Positions 4,897-8,804 of a stretch of 8,804 bases of DNA are shown piece by piece. How positions within the stretch are numbered: position 1 is the stretch's first letter; the number at the start of each line of letters is the position of its first letter. Made by a program: the position numbers and the translations under genes. Under the pieces are notes generated by a model. It did no database searches and was not told the DNA's origin. It saw nothing but the letters and a program-made list of their open reading frames with translations. This DNA comes from Bacillota bacterium (GTDB taxonomy: Bacteria > Bacillota > Clostridia > Christensenellales > UMGS416). The stretch covers positions 1-8,804 of the forward strand of contig JAEZSC010000040.1 in assembly GCA_023422005.1 (NCBI GenBank). Direction: 5' to 3'.

Positions 4897-6255
4897 TCAT
4901 CGTCCGTGGTTGTATTCCACAATGTAGACCTTGACACCTCGGCGTCGACCCCAGCGCATGCACTCGGACCGTGTGTTCATGAATACATCGCCCAGGCGGG
5001 AGCTGTCACCCTCGTTGGAGCCGGTGTCTTCGGCGATGCAATAACCGTAGCCGGTCACATACAGCAGCGTGCCATAGGGGATGGATTTTGGGTTCACGGC
5101 GATGGTGCCGGGCTTTGCGCGGGTGCGGGTATATTGTGGCCAACCGCCTCTGGCTGTCTTGCGCCCGGTATGGGTGTAGGCGGTGATGTCCATCAGGAGC
5201 ATGGATTCGAAGGTGCTGGGCACCGACGGAATCTTGAGATCTTCTTTGGTCACATGGTCATAGATACCGGGCCTGGGCGTGGCGGCGGGCTTCTTGGTGG
5301 GCTTGGGCGTCGGCGTGGCGGCGGGTTTGCTTGTCTTGCCGGGCTTGCCGGTGGCGGTAGGCCTCTTGGTGGGCGTAGGGGTCTTGGCGGGCTCCACCTT
5401 GGTGCCCTTGTATATGATGCGATCCTTGGGTTGCTGAACTATGGCGTTGGAGATCTCCATACGGCTGACCTCCATACCGTCCTTGTAGGTTACGCTGATG
5501 ACGCGGCTCTGCACGCCGGCATGGCCTTTTTGGGCCAGCAGCGACTTGCCCTGCAGCACCTGGCTGCTCTTCAAATACACGGTGTCGTTGGGGATAACAT
5601 GACGCTCTGTGATCTCTTCCTTGGTGACTGCCACATGGCGGATGTTCATGCCAGGCGCCAGGGGCTGATCCAGAGCTGGAGTAATTTCGTCGTCCTGGTC
5701 ATAATCGACTTTGGCCTTGGACAGCGCCTCCTCAACGGTGCCGCCGGTCATATAAACGCGGTTGAGCTCGTTTTTTGATGTGATATAGACGATCATGGCC
5801 TTATCCATGGTGATGACCATTCCGGGTGTCAAACGGGTGTTTTGCGGCGGCGACACCTCGTCGTTGGGTCCGATGCGTATGTTTTGCTCGCTGAGCAGGC
5901 CACCCACGGTGCGTTCGGTCGTCGTGATCTCGCGGGGCACAACGCCGCTCTCGATGCGCACTGTGACTTGGCGGGACCTGTTGTAGGCGTTTACGCCGAT
6001 GAGCACGCCCAGCGCGACGACACCCAGCATAACCGCCACCACGGCCACCTTGGCCAGGGAGCGGCGGGCACGGAGCACCGTGGAATGCAGAAGCAGGTCG
6101 CGCTCCGGGGCGCTGCGAAGCGCGCGCAGACGCCCCTGCAGGCGTTCCAACGTGCCGGTGCGCACTCGCAACTGCAGGCCGGGGTGCCGCGAACGGCGGA
6201 CGCTGCGGGTGTAGCTGCTCTTATTTGTGTTTCCAGCCGGGCTCGGGTATGCCAA
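4897..6255 (-). CDS. Membrane-anchored DUF348/G5/3D-domain cell-wall protein (YabE-like)
   Basis: A 452-residue protein, probably a cell-wall-acting enzyme displayed outside the membrane. In order: a basic cytoplasmic tail (1-69), one membrane segment (about 70-89), two DUF348 repeats (about 96-138 and 152-195), a G5 domain (about 206-285), a Pro/Thr/Lys-rich linker (287-330) and a C-terminal 3D domain (352-449) with its three aspartates Asp356 (MDITAYT), Asp410 (AEDTGS) and Asp423 (LGDVF). 3D domains share the double-psi barrel fold of MltA and are found in YabE and YocH; G5 domains bind peptidoglycan or glycans. The start is a TTG at 6255 with AAGGAG 10 nt upstream; there is no ATG before residue 76, which would lose part of the membrane anchor. 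It has its own promoter (6303-6331) and terminator (4849-4887). The intracellular tail of about 69 residues is longer than a typical signal anchor. Confidence 0.92.
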   Translation of the reverse strand: MAYPSPAGNTNKSSYTRSVRRSRHPGLQLRVRTGTLERLQGRLRALRSAPERDLLLHSTVLRARRSLAKVAVVAVMLGVVALGVLIGVNAYNRSRQVTVRIESGVVPREITTTERTVGGLLSEQNIRIGPNDEVSPPQNTRLTPGMVITMDKAMIVYITSKNELNRVYMTGGTVEEALSKAKVDYDQDDEITPALDQPLAPGMNIRHVAVTKEEITERHVIPNDTVYLKSSQVLQGKSLLAQKGHAGVQSRVISVTYKDGMEVSRMEISNAIVQQPKDRIIYKGTKVEPAKTPTPTKRPTATGKPGKTSKPAATPTPKPTKKPAATPRPGIYDHVTKEDLKIPSVPSTFESMLLMDITAYTHTGRKTARGGWPQYTRTRAKPGTIAVNPKSIPYGTLLYVTGYGYCIAEDTGSNEGDSSRLGDVFMNTRSECMRWGRRRGVKVYIVEYNHGR

Positions 6256-6302
6256 GAGTACAACGCTCCTTTTCCGATTGTCAGTATGATTAGATGAATC
6301 TT

Positions 6303-6331
6303 ATTATATTCTGTGTTGCTGTTGACGTCAA
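6303..6331 (-). promoter_or_regulatory. SigA-type promoter for the G5/3D gene
   Basis: TTGACG (6326-6331), a 17-nt spacer and TATAAT (6303-6308) on the minus strand, one mismatch from consensus. The predicted leader is only about 40 nt, which leaves no room for the c-di-AMP (ydaO-type) riboswitch often found before related cell-wall genes. The -35 is part of a perfect palindrome TTGACGTCAA (6322-6331). Confidence 0.7.
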
Positions 6332-6421
6332 ATCTTGTGCAGAATCAACAGGTTATAGAGAATGAAGAACCCCGTTTCCGTGATAGTTCCGGCGTTGAGG
6401 AACCCGTGGTTTACCCCAATA

Positions 6422-6456
6422 CAAACCCGCTGGCGATGTTCTCACCAGCGGGTTTG
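6422..6456 (-). terminator. Terminator of the CdaR/PucR-type regulator gene
   Basis: A perfect 12-bp stem CAAACCCGCTGG (6422-6433) / CCAGCGGGTTTG (6445-6456) with an 11-nt loop, 28 bp after the regulator's stop. On the minus strand the stem ends in GGGTTTG and continues TATTGG, a short T-rich tail. Confidence 0.65.
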
Positions 6457-6484
6457 TTTAAACAATACGAAGTCAGAACGGATC

Positions 6485-7576
6485 CTACTCGATCCTGTTC
6501 GTAGAGGAAAGGCTCTTGCTGAGCATCAGTATGATCTTGAGCAGCACCGCGTCGTCGAAGGTGCGAAGGTCAAGACCGGTGGCCTTTTGAATCTTGTCCA
6601 GGCGGTAAATCAGCGTATTGCGGTGGATGTAGAGCTTGCGGCTGGCTTCGCTTAGGTTCAGATTGTTCTCAAAGAACTTGCCGATGGTTTCAATGATCTC
6701 ATCGGTCATGACCTTTTTGATGCTCTCGGTGTAGGCCAGCTCGTAGAAACGGCGGCGAATCTCCCGGGGCACTTCCTGCAGGAAGCGCTCCAGCATCAAC
6801 TGGTGGAACATGAACACGCGGCCGGTGGTCTGCTGCATGAGCCCCAGGTTGATGGCCTCCTGCGCCTCGGTAAAGGAATCTCGCACGCCGATGAGGCCGC
6901 GTTTGATGCCGCCCACGCCCAGGCAGGAGCGGTTGTTGACCTCGTTGGACAGCGTGTCGTCCAGCGCCTGCACCAGTTGGGAGATGTCCTCCATATCGTC
7001 CTCGTCCTCAAGCTGGCGAACCAGCGCGATGACGTAGCGGTTCAGCGTCACAACGACGTCACCCTTGGAGCGGGTGAACACCTTCATCAGCGTGTCATAA
7101 AGCAGCGAAGCGTCGCCCTCAAAGGTCTGCACCAGTATCACGCAGCGCTTGGCGTTGGGCTCCAGCTTGAAATCACGGATGGCCTCCTGCACTTCCAGCG
7201 GGTCAGCCTTGTCCAGCAGCAGCGCCTTGAAGATCTCCTCGCGTCCGGGCTTGCGGATGGAAGTTTTCAGAATCTCCGAGAACAGCGTCGCAAGCAGGAA
7301 CCCGTAATTCTCCACGTCCTTCATGGCGCCGGGGATGACCAGCGACAGAGGCTTGTAATTCTCGTTCTGCAATTGGAAGTAGCAGCGTTCCGCCTCCGTG
7401 ACCTCGGCCTTACCATCCTCAAACTGGACTTGTTCCAACCAGTTGTCAACGCTTCCCACGTCTTCCTCGTCAGAGCTGGCCAACACATCGCCCATCTCGT
7501 CGAGCAGGCTGATCTTCAGCCGGAGCTTTTCAGCCATATCGGCCACAGCCTTGATCAGTTTACCGTCCAAATGCAT
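6485..7576 (-). CDS. CdaR/PucR-family transcriptional regulator
   Basis: A 363-residue DNA-binding regulator, likely an activator of sugar-acid, purine or related catabolic genes by family analogy. The N-terminal ~115 residues form a putative sensor region, the middle (about 120-260) fits the GGDEF-like CdaR domain, and the C-terminus has the PucR-type helix-turn-helix: IGKFFENNLNLSEASRKLY then HRNTLIYRL (318-326) and the FDDAVLLKIILML helix. The start is set at the ATG at 7576 with GGAGG 8 nt upstream; the in-frame TTG at 7591 lies in that ribosome binding site and is rejected. It is a single-gene unit between the sugar-importer ATPase and the G5/3D gene. Its promoter at 7640-7668 is flanked by inverted WTTACATTYA sites, which would fit autoregulation. 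No membrane segment is present, so it is cytoplasmic; ligand and targets are unknown. Confidence 0.9.
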   Translation of the reverse strand: MHLDGKLIKAVADMAEKLRLKISLLDEMGDVLASSDEEDVGSVDNWLEQVQFEDGKAEVTEAERCYFQLQNENYKPLSLVIPGAMKDVENYGFLLATLFSEILKTSIRKPGREEIFKALLLDKADPLEVQEAIRDFKLEPNAKRCVILVQTFEGDASLLYDTLMKVFTRSKGDVVVTLNRYVIALVRQLEDEDDMEDISQLVQALDDTLSNEVNNRSCLGVGGIKRGLIGVRDSFTEAQEAINLGLMQQTTGRVFMFHQLMLERFLQEVPREIRRRFYELAYTESIKKVMTDEIIETIGKFFENNLNLSEASRKLYIHRNTLIYRLDKIQKATGLDLRTFDDAVLLKIILMLSKSLSSTNRIE

Positions 7577-7631
7577 ATTAAAAGCCTCCAAGCTTGTACA
7601 GAATCAAATATCACACGGCGATCCGGGATGA

Positions 7632-7681
7632 TTACATTTATGATACGGACTGCCGTCGCCCGGCGCAAGGGCTGAATGTAA
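7632..7681 (-). promoter_or_regulatory. Regulator promoter flanked by inverted TTACATT/AATGTAA sites
   Basis: On the minus strand TTGCGC (7663-7668), a 17-nt spacer and TATCAT (7640-7645) form the likely promoter. An inverted pair, TTACATT (7632-7638) and AATGTAA (7675-7681), brackets it with half-site centres 43 bp apart, about four helical turns. Both half-sites extend to WTTACATTYA. This may be an autoregulatory operator; no binding protein is proven. Confidence 0.35.
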
Positions 7682-7743
7682 ACGTTATGTGAATTGTATG
7701 ATAGCGGCCTCTCTCGAGGGAATTATTTCCAATCCGGAAGAGA

Positions 7744-7778
7744 AAGGCAGAGCACGACGGGAGATCATGCTCTGCCTT
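7744..7778 (-). terminator. Terminator of the sugar ABC ATPase gene
   Basis: An 11-bp perfect stem AAGGCAGAGCA (7744-7754) / TGCTCTGCCTT (7768-7778), followed on the minus strand by TCTCTTCC. It lies 25 bp after the ATPase stop codon and marks the end of that transcription unit. Confidence 0.7.
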
Positions 7779-7803
7779 GCACTTTCAATCTTCTCTGAAC
7801 TCC

Positions 7804-8804
7804 TTAGTTCTTGATGATTGTGACTTCGGTCTCCTTGTCAAAGAGGTGCACGTTGTAGAGGTCGAAGGCCACCTTGATCGTGTCACCGGTGCGGGAAAGG
7901 CTGCGGGCGTCCACCACGGCGGTGATGCTGCCTTCCTTGCCGTCCACAACCAGATACAGGTTGGTCTCGGAACCCATGAGCTCGACGACGTCCACAAACG
8001 CGGAAGCCACGGCTTCGGGGAACTCGGCGATGAACTTGTCCTCATCGTGGATATCTTCGGGGCGAACACCCATCACGACGTCCTTGCCGATGTAGGAGGT
8101 GTCTACCTGAGCGGCGCGGGCGGCGGGAACGAGCAGCTTGTTCTTGCCGAAGGTGATGTAGAGGTTGCTGCCTTCCTTGACGAGCTTGACGTCAAAGAAG
8201 TTCATGGGCGGGGTGCCGATGAAGCCGGCAACAAACAGATTGACGGGCTTGTTGTAGAGGTTCTGAGGGGAGTCAATCTGCTGAATGAAGCCATCCTTCA
8301 TGACGACAATGCGGGTGCCCATCGTCATGGCCTCAGTCTGGTCGTGGGTTACGTAGATGAACGTGGTCTGAAGGCGCTGGTGCAAGCGGATGATCTCCGC
8401 GCGCATCTGCACGCGCAGTTTGGCGTCCAGGTTGGACAGAGGCTCGTCCATCAGGAAGACCTTGGGCTCACGCACGATGGCGCGACCGAGGGCAACGCGC
8501 TGGCGCTGACCGCCGGACAGAGCCTTGGGGCGGCGGGTGAGCAGGTGGTCGATGCCCAGCGTCTTGGCAGCTTCCTTGACGCGGCGATCGATCTCCGCCT
8601 TGGGCATGCGGCGCAGCTTCAGGCCGAAGGCCATATTGTCATACACGGTCATATGGGGATACAGGGCGTAGTTCTGAAACACCATGGCGATGTCACGATC
8701 CTTGGGGGCCACATCGTTCATCAGCTTGTCGCCAATGTAGAGCTCGCCATCGGAGATTTCCTCAAGACCGGCCACCATGCGCAGCGTCGTGGTCTTGCCG
8801 CAAC
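7804..8804 (-). CDS. ugpC: Carbohydrate ABC importer ATP-binding subunit, MsmK/UgpC/MalK type (5' end off the window)
   Basis: This is the cytoplasmic ATPase that powers CUT1-type sugar importers. About 332 of the usual ~370 residues are visible; the gene is cut by the right edge inside the Walker A loop, of which CGKTTTLRM remains. Then follow the Q-loop VFQNYALYPHM, signature LSGGQRQRVALGRA, Walker B VFLMDEPLSNLDAK, H-loop YVTHDQTEAMTMG, and the C-terminal MalK/TOBE-like regulatory domain with MGVRPEDI. No permease or binding-protein gene is adjacent on the visible side. In Bacillota one such ATPase (MsmK/MsmX) often serves several importers, which would fit a stand-alone gene, but the upstream context is outside the window. 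The symbol reflects the family name usually given by annotation pipelines, not a proven glycerol-3-phosphate substrate. Confidence 0.96.
   Translation of the reverse strand, partial: CGKTTTLRMVAGLEEISDGELYIGDKLMNDVAPKDRDIAMVFQNYALYPHMTVYDNMAFGLKLRRMPKAEIDRRVKEAAKTLGIDHLLTRRPKALSGGQRQRVALGRAIVREPKVFLMDEPLSNLDAKLRVQMRAEIIRLHQRLQTTFIYVTHDQTEAMTMGTRIVVMKDGFIQQIDSPQNLYNKPVNLFVAGFIGTPPMNFFDVKLVKEGSNLYITFGKNKLLVPAARAAQVDTSYIGKDVVMGVRPEDIHDEDKFIAEFPEAVASAFVDVVELMGSETNLYLVVDGKEGSITAVVDARSLSRTGDTIKVAFDLYNVHLFDKETEVTIIKN

Noticed and set aside
4864..5778. 304-codon plus-strand frame
   Set aside because: Gly/Leu-rich shadow of the G5/3D gene; no domain signal, no good ribosome binding site.
6256..6302. 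c-di-AMP riboswitch upstream of the G5/3D gene
   Set aside because: The promoter lies only about 50 bp upstream of the start codon, leaving too short a leader for a ydaO-type riboswitch, and its motifs are absent.
6803..7675. 290-codon plus-strand frame
   Set aside because: Antisense shadow of the CdaR/PucR-type regulator, which has clear domain motifs on the opposite strand.
1..8804. CRISPR array, transposase, prophage or tRNA genes
   Set aside because: No regularly spaced repeats, no transposase or integrase frames, and no tRNA cloverleaf was recognised on either strand.

Overview
The window looks like a chromosomal stretch from a fairly GC-rich member of the Clostridia (Bacillota). The case rests on a membrane-anchored DUF348/G5/3D cell-wall protein (a mostly Bacillota architecture), strong AGGAGG-type ribosome binding sites, near-consensus SigA-type promoters, a CdaR/PucR-type regulator and an MsmK/UgpC-type sugar-importer ATPase. 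This is inference from gene content; no rRNA or other taxonomic marker is present.

Layout from left to right. Positions 1-674 (-) hold most of an SMP-30/gluconolactonase-family gene that runs off the left edge. It diverges from a SpoU/TrmH-family RNA methyltransferase (869-1726, +). Their two near-consensus promoters face each other in the 194-bp gap. The methyltransferase converges, with a 9-bp gap, on an SDR-family dehydrogenase (1736-2488, -). The 430-bp gap 2489-2918 has no protein gene but carries a repeated hairpin block and a candidate structured RNA (copy A). Next comes a divergent pair: a small zinc-ribbon protein (2919-3170, -) and a sugar phosphate isomerase/epimerase-like TIM-barrel protein (3347-4183, +). 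The 713-bp gap 4184-4896 holds a second, diverged copy of the same hairpin block and RNA (copy B), then a possible short minus-strand transcript with its own promoter, a palindrome over that promoter, a 20-codon ORF and a terminator-like hairpin. From 4897 to the right edge everything is on the minus strand: the DUF348/G5/3D protein (4897-6255), the CdaR/PucR-type regulator (6485-7576) and the sugar-importer ATPase (7804-8804, cut in its Walker A loop). Each of the first two has its own promoter and terminator; the ATPase has a terminator.

Functionally, the lactonase-like, SDR, isomerase-like and sugar ATPase genes suit an organism that imports and oxidises or isomerises carbohydrates. They are separate transcription units, so one pathway is not proven. 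The most notable feature is the pair of homologous non-coding units at 2542-2911 and 4252-4614. They share a 76-77 bp block with two hairpins, a conserved core hairpin followed by GGGAGGA, and a strong 3' hairpin at almost identical spacing, with at least one compensatory base-pair change. They look like a duplicated structured RNA. The architecture recalls large clostridial RNAs such as the raiA motif, but I could not confirm any family assignment.
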